A DNA stretch of 64,000 nucleotides from Plasmodiophora brassicae (Eukaryota; Endomyxa: Phytomyxea; Phytomyxea; Plasmodiophorida). The stretch spans positions 868,001 to 932,000 of the forward strand of contig CP145412.1 of the NCBI GenBank assembly GCA_036867785.1, read 5' to 3'. The first letter of the stretch is position 1; each line of letters starts with the position of its first letter. Shown here piece by piece: positions 38,068 to 48,202 of the stretch. The notes beneath the pieces were generated by a model. That model was not told the origin of the DNA and did not search any database. It saw nothing but the letters and a program-made list of their open reading frames with translations. Made by a program: the position numbers and the translations under genes.

Positions 38068-40777
38068 ATGTCGTCATCGGGTAGCGGGGGCGGACCCGGA
38101 TTCACGTTCAACCACAATGACATGACGTTGGAGCAGGCGCAGGCGATCTGGTCGCTGCTGCGCAAGGGCATTATGGAGATTCAGAACGGCAACGCATCAA
38201 CGTTGCGATACGAAGAGTTGTACAGGTCCGATTCGGGCGTGGTAGTTAATCGTCAGCTGTTCATGGATCGTCGGCGCAGGAATGCCTATACGTTGGTGCT
38301 TCACAAACACGGGCCACTGCTATACGACGGCGTTGCTCAGACGATCCTCGACAAACTTGGTATAGCCCATCGTACCCGCCTTCGGATTCAAAACCGACTC
38401 ACCGTTTCTTTGTCCAGAGAGCATTGCCCAAACGAAAATCGACAATGCGTCCGACGACCAGCTGCTTCGTGTCCTGACCGCCGAGTGGGAGAAGCACAAA
38501 CTGATCATGACCATGATCAGGGACGTGCTTATGTATATGGACAAGACATTCTGTGAACGAGATTCTCGCATCCCCGTGTTCGCCATGGGCATTAACCTGT
38601 TCCGCACGACGATAATCGGGCGAGGATCATGTCCCGAGAAGCTTCAGTCGGTGCTTCTGAGAAGTATTTATCGGGAGCGACATCACGAGGTCATCGAGCA
38701 GGACCTGATTAAACACTGCCTGGCAATGCTGGTCGAGTGCGGGAATTGCCCGCCAGATCATCCACGAATCTACGAGGAGTACTTCGAGAAGCAGTTTCTG
38801 GAAGAGACCCGCCAATTCTATCGTCGAGAATCGGCTGAATTCATCTCCCAGAACACTGTTCCCGACTACCTGCGGAAAATCGAGATGCGCCTTAACGAGG
38901 AGGACAGCCGGGCCGATCATTATCTGCACGACGATACGAAACCGAAACTTCGCGCGGTCTGCCACGACGAGCTGATCACGAATTATGCTCAGACATTGGT
39001 GGACAATCCGAACACCGGGTGCGTCTTCCTACTGGAGCATTCAATGATTGATGGTCGGGATTCGTCGGTTGCTTGAAACAACATGTAACAATTCGATGTT
39101 CGCAGATCTGCATCGCATGTATATTCTGTTCAAGCGCGTCCCGTCGACGCTGGCTATCGTCTCTGACTGCATGAAAAGCCTTGTTCGGCAGGTCGGTGAA
39201 GCATATGTTGCCGATCCTGAAAACAAGAAGGTGGGTTGTTCTATTGAATTTGATGCCCATGTTGCTTAGTGGCGCTTGCAATCAGAACCCTTGCAAATTC
39301 GTCCAGTCCGTTCTCGATCTGAGAGCGAAGTTTTACGGTACCGTAGAGAAAGCGTTCGATGGAGATCGGTCTTTCGCACGAAGTTTGAAGGAAGCCTTTG
39401 AGCACTTTATCAATATTGGTTCGTACGGTTCTTGCGCCATGTTATCATGCGTTTGTAACCAACCTCTGCAGACTCTCGAGCCGCTCAGTACTTGTCATTG
39501 TACATTGACGGCATGCTGAAGAAGGGCCTTCGCGCAGCCGGTGAAGACGAAATCGAAATGCGTTTGGAAGAAATTGTCACCATTTTCCGGTTGATAACGG
39601 ACAAAGACGTGTTTGAGGAGTTCTACAAGATTCATTTGGCGTCACGTCTGCTGACCAGGACGCAGGCCTCAGACGATGTTGAAAAATCGATGATCGCGAA
39701 ACTGAAAGCGGAATGCGGGCATCAGTTTACCTCCAAGCTAGAGGGCATGTTCAAGAATATCGATCTGTCAACGGAAATCAACCGAGGGTTCCAGCTGTGG
39801 TTCCAGGTTAGCGTTTGCAGATTTGCAGCACGCCCTCGAAGTCAATTTTCGTTCAGGGTGCGTCTGCCGGCAAAGGTCCACAAATTTATGTCAACGTGTT
39901 GACTTCGGGTTTCTGGCCGTTTCCCGAATCGCCACCATGCGCTCTTCCTCAGTTAGTCGCATCGACTGCTGAAATGTTTGCCTCATTCTATAGGTCCAAG
40001 CATGCAGGGCACAAAATCACGTGGCAGACGTCGCTCGGCACCGCTGAACTCCAGGTAGGCAACTGGCTTCCTCGTCAATACTGTACAGCATTTTGAGTGT
40101 ACCCTGGCAGGCACGTTTCAACAAGGGGAAGAAAGAGTTGATTGTGCACACCTACCAGATGTGCATTTTGATGCTGTTCAACAACAACGATAAGTTGAGC
40201 TATGCGGACATCCTGTCCTTCACTGCAATTCCTCATGCTGAGCTGCAAAGGCATCTTCTGTCCCTGGCACATCCCAAGGTTCCAAACAGACGGGATTCTT
40301 GTTGCATATGTTCTCAGAGAGTATCCCTGTTCAGGTTAAGGTCCTACTGAAGTCACCGAATACGAAGAAAATCGAACCAGATCACATGTTCATGTACAAC
40401 ACAGAGTACACGTCTTGTTTGTACAGAATCAAGATTCCGTTGCTTGCTGCGGCGTCAGAAGCGGCTGCTGTCCAAGAACAGCCGGTCCCACCGGCAGTGA
40501 TGGAGGTGAGAAGCACATGGGGTCCTTGGCGCTCGTACAACGATGACGGGTTCATTGTCAGGCTAGGAAGAATCGCGTTGATGCTGCGATTGTCCGAATT
40601 CTGAAGGCTCGCCGAACTTTGGAGCACAGCCTCCTAGTTGCAGAGGTCCACAAGCAACTACACGCGCGTTTCAGTGCTGAGCCCCAGTTGATCAAGAGGC
40701 GCATCGAGGCACTAATCGAGAGAGAGTACCTGGAAAGGGACAAAGATGACCGCCGCATGTATCATTACCTTGCATAA
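38068..40777 (+). CDS. CUL3: Cullin-3
   Basis: Ten exons: 38068-38225, 38280-38359, 38418-39053, 39106-39230, 39286-39418, 39472-39806, 39857-40054, 40111-40278, 40335-40505, 40562-40777. All nine introns are 50-58 nt and the product is 739 residues. The N-terminus FEELYRNAYTLVLHKHG-type block (YEELYR, NAYTLVLHKHG) is typical of CUL3, which binds BTB adaptors there. The cullin-homology domain has FINIDSRAAQYLSLYID and TSGFWPFPE. The C-terminal winged helix has DAAIVRILKARR with the neddylation lysine and ends MYHYLA, as in cullins. It scaffolds RBX1-based ubiquitin ligases. Confidence 0.96.
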
Positions 40778-40877
40778 TGATCAGGGGCCCTGTCCACAGT
40801 CTGCATAAAATCTACTGTATGCCCAAGCCGATCTTCGAGAAAGTAGATTGTATATAGCATCTGTGGGATAGAGGCCT

Positions 40878-41219
40878 CTACTGCGGCATCGAGCGGATGA
40901 TGTCGGAGTCACCAGGGTCCGTGATGGTCAAGCACGACACACGGAAGTACTTGCCGCACGACGTTCCGAGTTCGATGTTGTTGCCGGAGTAGTGGTGAAC
41001 ACCAGTCTTGGCAAGCATGGCATAGTACTCGATCTCCGACTTGCGCAGCGCCGGGCAGTTGTTCGCGATGATCACGAGCTTGGCCTTGCCCATGCGGAGC
41101 GACTTCAGCGTCGACTTGTAGCCGAGCGAGTACTTGCCACTCTTAACAACGAGCTGCAGACGGGAGTTGATAGACTCGATAGCCTTCTTGGCCTTCTTCT
41201 GCTGAGTGGGAGCCACCAT
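40878..41219 (-). CDS. RPL30: Ribosomal protein eL30
   Basis: An intronless protein of 113 residues, the usual length. Conserved runs include [74 protein letters not shown] and TDPGDSDII. It is a 60S protein of the L7Ae/L30e RNA-binding fold. It is convergent with CUL3, 100 bp away. Confidence 0.98.
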   Translation of the reverse strand: MVAPTQQKKAKKAIESINSRLQLVVKSGKYSLGYKSTLKSLRMGKAKLVIIANNCPALRKSEIEYYAMLAKTGVHHYSGNNIELGTSCGKYFRVSCLTITDPGDSDIIRSMPQ

Positions 41220-41454
41220 TGCTGTTAGGGAGCCTGCGTTGCTCGCGGACGAACCGGTCTTTACAACGATGCAGAACGAGATCGCGTCTACCGGATTGCG
41301 CGGCTTCTCTCACGGACTCCGTGGGCAACGCATTAGGGCACCCTCATATAATTGTGAACTGAGGTTTGCCAGGCGGGTGTGAAGACTAGGTAGCTGTAGT
41401 ACGTCGCACTGTCAGACCTGAATGTTGTCAGCTTTGGTCCGCGTCTGCCAACCA

Positions 41455-41640
41455 GAATGAATGCATCCGTGGGCCTGAAGTACGCTGCTCTGATGAAGTT
41501 CATCAAAATTGAACTTGTGAAGAGAGATGGAGGTAAGATGCAATCGATGGAGGTAAGCACCTTGGACGCACCCAACCGCGTTCGTAGGAGTAACCTCGTT
41601 CTGTAGGTTACTCCCACGAAAGCGGTTGGGTGCGTCCAAG
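41455..41640. repeat. Partial third copy plus 36-bp-arm hairpin beside palindrome IR4
   Basis: 41480-41555 repeats the inner-arm sequence of the neighbouring palindrome (ctgctctgatgaagttcatc, aaaattgaacttgtgaag, ggaggtaag). It runs directly into the outer-end sequence (cttggacgcacccaaccgcg) at 41559. 41559-41594 then pairs with 41604-41640 as a hairpin with a ~9-nt loop, sharing its right arm with the outer end of IR4. Inner and outer parts of the element are thus joined in an order not found in the main palindrome. Confidence 0.85.
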
Positions 41641-42817
41641 GTACTGCCATCGAAAAGAGCTCACAATGGGCAAACGTGGTACACGCGATCCCAGGTCGAA
41701 CGGCACGGCCGGGGACCCCGACAAGCGGCCTGTCGTGCTCACCGTATGTGGACACCTCATATGCTGGCACCGCATCGAGGACAGGGCTCATATAAAGATT
41801 TACAGGCGTTTGAGTCGGCGGTGTCACGATGTTCGGCAGCGAGCCGGTAACACGAAAAGAATGGCGTGAAGCACTTCTGGACGTTCTTAGATCAGGTGCT
41901 GCCATCACCACGTCGACCTTTTCAAACGGCGGAGGAGCTTCGCAGCATTGTCAACGACGGCGCCGATTCGGCGGTCGTTAATGGCGTTCTGATTCGGTCG
42001 TTTGCCGGATGGCTCGTGGACACAATGGCAGACGCCGACAACATTTGCGAAGCACCTGGAGGGCTTGAGATCCGCACTCTCCCATGGATTCTTCGATGGG
42101 AACGTTATCGAATCTCTGGAAGCGATGAAGCACGCTGCTCTGATGAAGTTCATCAAAATTGAACAACCGATGGAGGTAAGCGATGCAATCGAAGAGGTAA
42201 ACGACGCAATCTGTCAGGTTGCATCGCTTACCTCCATCTCTCTTCACAAGTTCAATTTTGATGAACTTCATCAGAGCAGCGTGCTTCATCGCTTCCAGAG
42301 ATTCCATAACGTTCCCATCGAAGAATCCATGGGAGAGTGCGGATCTCAAGCCCTCCAGGTGCTTCGCAAATGTTGTCGGCGTCTGCCATTGTGTCCACGA
42401 GCCATCCGGCAAACGACCGAATCAGAACGCCATTAACGACCGCCGAATCGGCGCCGTCGTTGACAATGCTGCGAAGCTCCTCCGCCGTTTGAAAAGGTCG
42501 ATGTGGTGATGGCAGCACCTGATCTAAGAACGTCCAGAAGTGCTTCAGGCCGTTATTTTCGTGTTACTGGCTCGCTGCCGAACCTCGTGACGCCGCCGAC
42601 TCAAACGCCTGTAAATCTTTAGATGAGCCCTGTCCTCGATGCGGTGCCAGCATATGAAGCGTCCACATACGGTGAGCACGACAGGCCGCTTGTCGGGGAC
42701 CCCGGCCGTGCCGTTCGACCTGGGATCGCGTGGACCACGTTTGTCCATTGTGAGCTCTTTACGATGCCAGCACCTTGGACGCACCCAACCGCGTTCGTGG
42801 GAGTAACCTACAGAACG
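41597..42817. repeat. Long near-perfect palindrome IR4 (~600-bp arms)
   Basis: Left arm 41597-about 42200 and right arm about 42214-42817 are reverse complements; the outer ends are cgttctgtaggttactcc and its mirror ggagtaacctacagaacg. The centre at ~42207 contains atgcaatcgaagaggtaaacgacgc, almost no spacer. The same peptide frame (start MPDGSWTQWQ, with FFDGNV and AALMKFIKIE) is read at 42002 on plus and from 42412 on minus, differing at one Met/Ile in the compared stretch, so arm identity is about 97-98 percent. A second frame, RGTRDPRSNGTAGD, is also mirrored. No recognised transposase or gene lies inside. Confidence 0.92.
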
Positions 42818-43022
42818 CACAGTACTGTCAGCGGGTACACTCGGTTGTGGCGCCAAATCGCGAGTTGCAAAGCGGGGCCACCCATTACAGACAGTTACAG
42901 GAACCCGTAATTGGAGAACAATTGGAGTTGGCAGGATACATACTACTGAGTATATGAAGCTCTTCGACCCAGATTCATAAAAAATATCTTCATTGGTACA
43001 TGGTTTCAAGTTCATGCCCGTT

Positions 43023-43864
43023 TCATGAGCCTGGAACCCGAGCATTGCCCTCCTTTTCAATCTCCTTCCGCATGGCGTCGACCCATTCTTGGGCCCTCGA
43101 CCGTGAACAGGCAGACATGATCAGATCACGTCTGTTCTCAGGAGCCCGCAACACCAGACAGTTGATCATACGCTCAGCGCCGTCCTCTATCATATCAACT
43201 GTGGCATTCCGAAGCGACAGCGACTTGATAACGTACTTGTCCTTGGCGCTCTTGAACATGGACGGCGAACCCGACGCCAGGCGACGGAACATGCGGAAAT
43301 CGCTTTCACGTGCAAAGTAAAACAATTGCCCGTTCATAAGGGCGAAATAACGGTTACACCACGACGTAAAATTCAGGCGACCCTTCTTGAACATCGACCC
43401 GTGCTTGACCACATTCAGGTCCGCCGTGCTCTTTTTGTCCAGCTTGTCAATCAGCGGCTGGAACGCTTCACGCCACTACATCGTCATCGCGTCAGAGCAA
43501 CGCCGAGCCCGACAATTACCAAGGGGCCGCGTACCTTATTGAGAACATACGCGGAATCAGCGCGGAAGTGGTACGTCCTCGATGCTTGCGTCAGTGCAAA
43601 GTCCAGAGGACCAGGCTCCGAGATCAACAAGATATCTGCGAGACAAAGATGCCCCAGGCTGCCGTCGGCGCGATCGGTGTACTCGTCCTTGGTGTCCAAG
43701 TACCAGTGCAGCTGACCATCACTGTACAGCGCGAAGAACCGTCGTCGCCAGTTCTTGTTCGTGTTACCACGTTTGAACAGGAACGACGAGATCAGGATCT
43801 TCGGGACGGCATCCGGAGTAGGCCCCGCCGCCGCCGACTCTTCTGGTTTGGCTGTGGACGTCAT
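43023..43864 (-). CDS. Tandem PH-domain protein
   Basis: Exons 43864-43535 and 43475-43023 on the minus strand (59-nt intron) give 260 residues. The first PH domain (about 20-115) has SSFLFKRGNTNKNWRRRFFAL and YLDTKDEY. The second (about 135-245) has KHGSMFKKGRLNFTSWCNRYFAL, QLFYFARE and a C-terminal helix with AQEWVDAMRKEI containing the invariant Trp. Both lack other domains. Such proteins bind phosphoinositides and act as membrane adaptors. The basic K-x(n)-R pattern in the beta1-beta2 region of both domains suggests lipid binding, but specificity is not predictable. Confidence 0.85.
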
Positions 43865-44416
43865 GTTACAATCTGAGGGCTCCCGCAGTCGTGGCTTCAG
43901 AATGACCGTTGCAACCCTGGCCGCTGCCGGGCTAAATCGGGCAGCGCCCGCATAAGTCGTGTTCTAAATCGGTCGCGGCCAGTGAACTCGCACTTCACAG
44001 GAACGGGGACGCCGGGACGGATGAAGCCGCCAGGTGAAGGGCAAAAGTAGAACCATATGCAACCTGCAAAAACGGCTCTGATACTTCCCGACGTATCTAA
44101 TCGTGCCATCACCCTGACTTGTTTGGACCCTGCCAACCATCATGCAACTACGAGATTGACGACGCGGACACCTTCAGTATTGTTCAGAGGTCCAATCCGC
44201 AAGGATTTCTACACCGACTAGGACGTATACTGTGGGCCTTTGTCTCGAGCAATGCCGAACGGCAACTAATAATAGCGGACTATGTAGTATAGGACGTAGG
44301 CGTTCAGTCCGTTCACGGCGTAGGTACCTCCCGTCGACGCAGGATCCCCACGGGATGCGATTGGGGCCCCGCTTTCAGACTCCCCGCGAATTGTACAGCG
44401 CACGCCTGTTTTCGCC
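43865..44416. other. Interval without a supported gene
   Basis: A minus-strand frame 43897-44136 contains CIWFYFCPSPGG but has no partners or domain. Nothing else is visible. Confidence 0.45.
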
Positions 44417-44782
44417 ATGCGCCTGGTCGCAGTTGCAGTACTGCTGAGTGCTACCTTCCTGGGGCATGCGCAAGTCTACAGTGAGGCCTACGGCGACGAC
44501 ACTCTTGTCGAAGTACTACTGGATGCTCGTTATGCGCCGGCCGTTGCCGTCTCGCTCTACGGCCTGGTTCTGGTGGCCCGCCACCGCGCACAACTAATAC
44601 CGTTGCATCAACTGCCCCTGTCCACGTGTGCACCTGTTCGCACGAACCCGGTTCCTATCTCCCCCCGTCGCCGCCCGGTTGCGCCTGTCCAGGCTCCGTA
44701 CCCCATCGACCCTCATCCTACTGTCCTGCCCAGCACGGTCGCCCACGATGTCGCTGGCAGTGTCCCAGTTGCCGCCTGGTAG
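44417..44782 (+). CDS. Possible secreted Pro-rich protein
   Basis: A 121-codon frame starts MRLVAVAVLLSATFLGHA, a good signal peptide with cleavage near residue 18-19, and continues into a Pro/Val-rich tail. A different plus frame from 44626 gives a Cys-rich peptide (about ten cysteines in 70 residues: CTCSHEP, CACPG, CRWQCPSC). That could be the true 3' part if an intron changes frame, but I found no convincing splice pair. Function is unknown. Confidence 0.4.
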   Translation: MRLVAVAVLLSATFLGHAQVYSEAYGDDTLVEVLLDARYAPAVAVSLYGLVLVARHRAQLIPLHQLPLSTCAPVRTNPVPISPRRRPVAPVQAPYPIDPHPTVLPSTVAHDVAGSVPVAAW

Positions 44783-44939
44783 GCCGTGCGTACCTGGTAC
44801 CGCCTCGTATGAACAGTGAATGCATGAACGAATCGCCTCGTAAATGCGTCCCAGCAGGCGATTTTGCCACGCGAATGAACGAACGATGTTGTAATGTTTG
44901 ACCCACAGCGTTGTGGTGCGGACGACGAAAGACGAGTTA

Positions 44940-45528
44940 CTAAGCCCGGGCGGACACGTGCCTAGATCGACGAGCCCGCTGAGAACGACGCTGTGAACGA
45001 ACAGCAACGGGAGCTGTCGCTCCCGTTGCCGATGCGGTTTGCACGGTTGCTGGCGCAGACTGATGCTGAGCAGGCGCCGATGTTGAAAATTCGGCCATTT
45101 CTTGCCACGAGACAATAGAATTCAGTGATACGGAATGATAGCCAGCGGCGTCCCTTACGTTGTGCGAACGATACGTTCTGCTGGCGCGGCTGCACCATGT
45201 ACTGGTTCCCAGCACCGTCCAGGTAAAAGAAGAACCACTCCTTGCACCTTGCAACGAGTCACAACCGGAGAAGGCACACGGCAATGGGCGTCACGTACAT
45301 CGGGCACCGGTTCGTCACTTTGGCCCATTCCAGGATGCACTCCAGGCACATGACATGCGTGCAGGACGACAGCTTCGGGGGCTTCGTCGGCGTCTCGAAG
45401 CAGATCGGGCACTGCCCGATGCCAGCGCCGACCTTGTGACGTGCCGGCTGCACGCGGCACGCCTTACCCTTGGCCATCGGCGGGACTGCGCTTTCCAGGA
45501 CGTCCCCGGCCGGACTGGGATCGTTCAT
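44940..45528 (-). CDS. RING-finger protein
   Basis: Exons 45528-45299, 45247-45159 and 45100-44940 on the minus strand (introns 51 and 58 nt) give 159 residues. The RING domain is CPICFETPTKPPKLSSCTH, then MCLECILEWAKVTNRCPMC, a C3HC4 pattern with the last Cys pair completed across the first intron. After WFFYLD come an Ala/Thr/Gln-rich segment and an Arg/Ser-rich C-terminus. It likely acts as an E3 ubiquitin ligase. No membrane segment is present. MAKGKACRV, 18 residues in, is an alternative start. Confidence 0.85.
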
Positions 45529-45746
45529 CGGAGAAGGACCCTATCGGACAACCGTGGATCACAAGCCGTTCCGGGCCCATGTTTTACCGTTGACACTGCC
45601 CAGGCCCGCGACTGAACGAGACGGCGCCCAAGGCCACGAGGGCAACGCGCGATCACTGCTCAGGGTATACCCGTGAACAGAACAGCGAGCCATTGCATGC
45701 CGACCCTGCTGCATGCTGTATTTATTGATGCGATGGGGCGTACGGA

Positions 45747-46565
45747 TCAGGAGTGCCGGCGCTGGGTGGGACGACTGGATGCCGCTGGGCGCTGGGACAC
45801 GGCCGAAGCACTTTGCTGAGCGCGCTGGAGCTCGTCGGGGTCTGCAAACAGTCGGACAGTCAGGTGTGTACATGGTCAGAGTACCCTGGATGGCATGCAG
45901 TGACCGATGGTTGCCAGGAGTTTCGGCATGCCGAATGCCATGACCATCGTCATTAGCATCATGATCTATTGCGAAGCGTTTAGGGAGTTGCGAGACGCAT
46001 TGGTACATGTGGTCAACTGACAGCCATGGGGCTCTGGAACATTGACAATGGGTTAAATGGGGCCCTCGTCTCGAAATACTGGTTCCTGGCATCTGGCGAT
46101 ACACTCAACGGGAACGGGACCGCCGCACCACCTTGCGTTAAATATCGCGCACGGATCCGTCCTTTCGCTGCGATATCGACGCGAATCTGTGTGACGTACG
46201 AAGCGTCAGCGAGTTGCCCGACCCCGGTACGAAGACAACATACCGGACGGAAAGTGTAATCGATTGAGTCGATCGTAACCAGGTACGAGCCAGGCAGCAG
46301 GTTGTCACTGGCGTATGCAGCATATCAGAGACCCGGATCCCAGAGGGATGACGACGACACCAGCCGACAATGTGAATGCGCCAGCAGCGTTCGGGATGGC
46401 TTCGAACTGCCCACCGTTCAACTTCACACGAACGGCGCTCGGGTGGCCCACGAGCACGCGCCCTGTAATCGATCGGGCAGCCGGCGCATCGCTCGCCGAT
46501 GAGAGCGCTCCTGCAAGGGCCAGTGCCCATACGGCCGCCACGGACCATCCGTGCAACAAACCCAT
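45747..46565 (-). CDS. EMC7: ER membrane complex subunit 7
   Basis: Five exons on the minus strand, 46565-46369, 46307-46244, 46186-46022, 45965-45905 and 45841-45747, give 193 residues. A signal peptide (MGLLHGWSVAAVWALALAG) precedes a beta-sandwich domain with ITGRVLVG, VKLNGGQFEA, LLPGSYLVTID, IRVDIAAKGRIRAR and NPLSMFQSPM. A C-terminal span (MMLMTMVMAFGMPKLL) and a cytosolic DPDEL-containing tail follow. The order and lengths match EMC7, a lumenal-domain subunit of the ER insertase for multipass and tail-anchored proteins. Five short exons in 0.8 kb illustrate the intron density here. Confidence 0.9.
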
Positions 46566-47011
46566 TTGGACGCACGCCGCGAACTGATCACGCGCACCGC
46601 ACACCAACCAACCATGATCTGGCCTGGCGGCTGGGTCGCATCGTGGGGCAGAGAACGCGCCGCCGACGCTTACTCAATATGTCAGCGAACCGACGGGCCT
46701 GAAACGTGCCCGGTCTGAAAGCTGGCCGTCATCTCAAGTTAGACTCCTGGTGCAGGCGTTTCGCTCTGCTACGTAAGGACAGGCGACATGGCTAGTAGAA
46801 GACACCGGAAGGTGCCCGGGCGCTGAACCGCTCGCTATACCTAAGTGGAATAGGTAGTACATACTGAATACAGAGTGAGCACGTTCCAAAACGAACGCCG
46901 TTCGTAGGGGTCGGCCGTTTTGAAAGGGCGCGGGTTGCCCGACGCGCGTGGACGATCAGTTCGATTGGCAAACGTGGGACGGGCCACGCGTGCAACGATT
47001 CATCTGCGGCA
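46566..47011. other. Divergent promoter interval, no gene seen
   Basis: About 450 bp between the starts of EMC7 (minus) and the SDR gene (plus). No frame with a domain; presumably holds both promoters. Confidence 0.5.
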
Positions 47012-48164
47012 ATGAAGGTGGAGGGCAACGTGTTCGTTGTGACTGGCGCTGGATCCGGGCTTGGGCGTGCGACATGCGATGCGATCGTGCGTCGCGGCGG
47101 ACGCGTTATCGTAGGCGACAAATGCGGTTTAAGGTTGGGGAGACCTTGACTGAGGGATGCGATTGTAGGCGCTCGATATGAACGCAAAAGCAGGCGAAGA
47201 GCTGGTTGCCGATCATGGGTCCGCTGTGTTCTTCGCCGTTGCGAACGTTCTTGACAGCAGTCCGTACACTGGCATGATGCGTATGTGCGACAATGGATAA
47301 CGAGTACGTTCAGAGGCGGTTTCGGGTGCGTTGACGGCAGGCCAGTCGAAGCTGGGCCCGATTCGAGGTACGTGGGCTTGCGCTCCACAGCGGCGCACCT
47401 TACGATGAGTTCTCGCAGGCCTGGTATCATGCGCCGGAATCGGTAGGCCGCGTAAAGTTCTTTCCTCTAAGGGCCCACATTCGCTCGAAGACTTCCAGAC
47501 CGTCATCAACGTAGGATCTGCTATTGCGCATCCCTGCCGGCAACTCCAACGTGAACGTTAGGTGAACCTCGTTGGGACATTCAATGTTCTTCGCCTTGTG
47601 TGCGAGCAGATCGCCAAGAACCCACCCACGGGCCCGGATCAGGAGCGCGGAGTCATTATCAACGTTTCAAGTGTCGCCGCGAAAGACGGCCAGATCGGAC
47701 AGGTATCCCCTGCCCGCCAGTGTTGGATATTACGATTCGCGTGTAACGTCGTCGCGTGCAGGCGTCATACTCCGCGTCCAAAGCTGCCGTCGATGGGATG
47801 AATTTACCGCTGGCACGCGAGCTCGCTGCGCATGGTAGGTGACGTCTGTCTCCAGGATTCTGCTAGGAAACTGACATGCAGGGTAGGCATCCGAGTGCTC
47901 TCAATTGCTCCCGGTATATTCATAACGCCGGTATGCAAGTAGCAACCCCGATGCTCTCGCCGTCGTATGCTTACCTGGGTATGGTAGATGGCGAAGGAAC
48001 TATCACCGCAAGTGCAGGCCTCTCTCGCTAAACAGGTCCCGTTCCCACCGCGGCTGGGCAACCCGCCCGAATTCGCCGCCCTCTGCATCGCGATAATCGA
48101 AAACCCGTACCTGAACGGCGAGAGCATTCGCCTTGACGGATCCATCCGCATGTCGGCCATGTGA
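47012..48164 (+). CDS. HSD17B10: 17-beta-HSD type 10-like SDR (HADH2/HSD17B10)
   Basis: Eight exons, 47012-47110, 47169-47259, 47314-47367, 47419-47510, 47562-47702, 47762-47834, 47887-47930 and 47988-48164, give 256 residues, as in the family. The cofactor motif is [13 protein letters not shown]. Other marks are [28 protein letters not shown], the active-site SYSASKAA (Tyr-x3-Lys), [13 protein letters not shown] and the C-terminal [18 protein letters not shown]. The mitochondrial enzyme oxidises short branched 3-hydroxyacyl-CoA; in animals it is also part of mitochondrial RNase P. The junction after VLDS could use either of two acceptors 9 nt apart. Confidence 0.9.
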
Positions 48165-48202
48165 TCGGCTGATCGCCGGAGCCACTGAATACAGCGTCTG
48201 TG

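Noticed and set aside
41978-42436. Twin 144-codon frames on both strands at the centre of IR4
   Set aside because: They are one sequence read on both arms of the palindrome and run through its centre into antisense; coding status cannot be supported.
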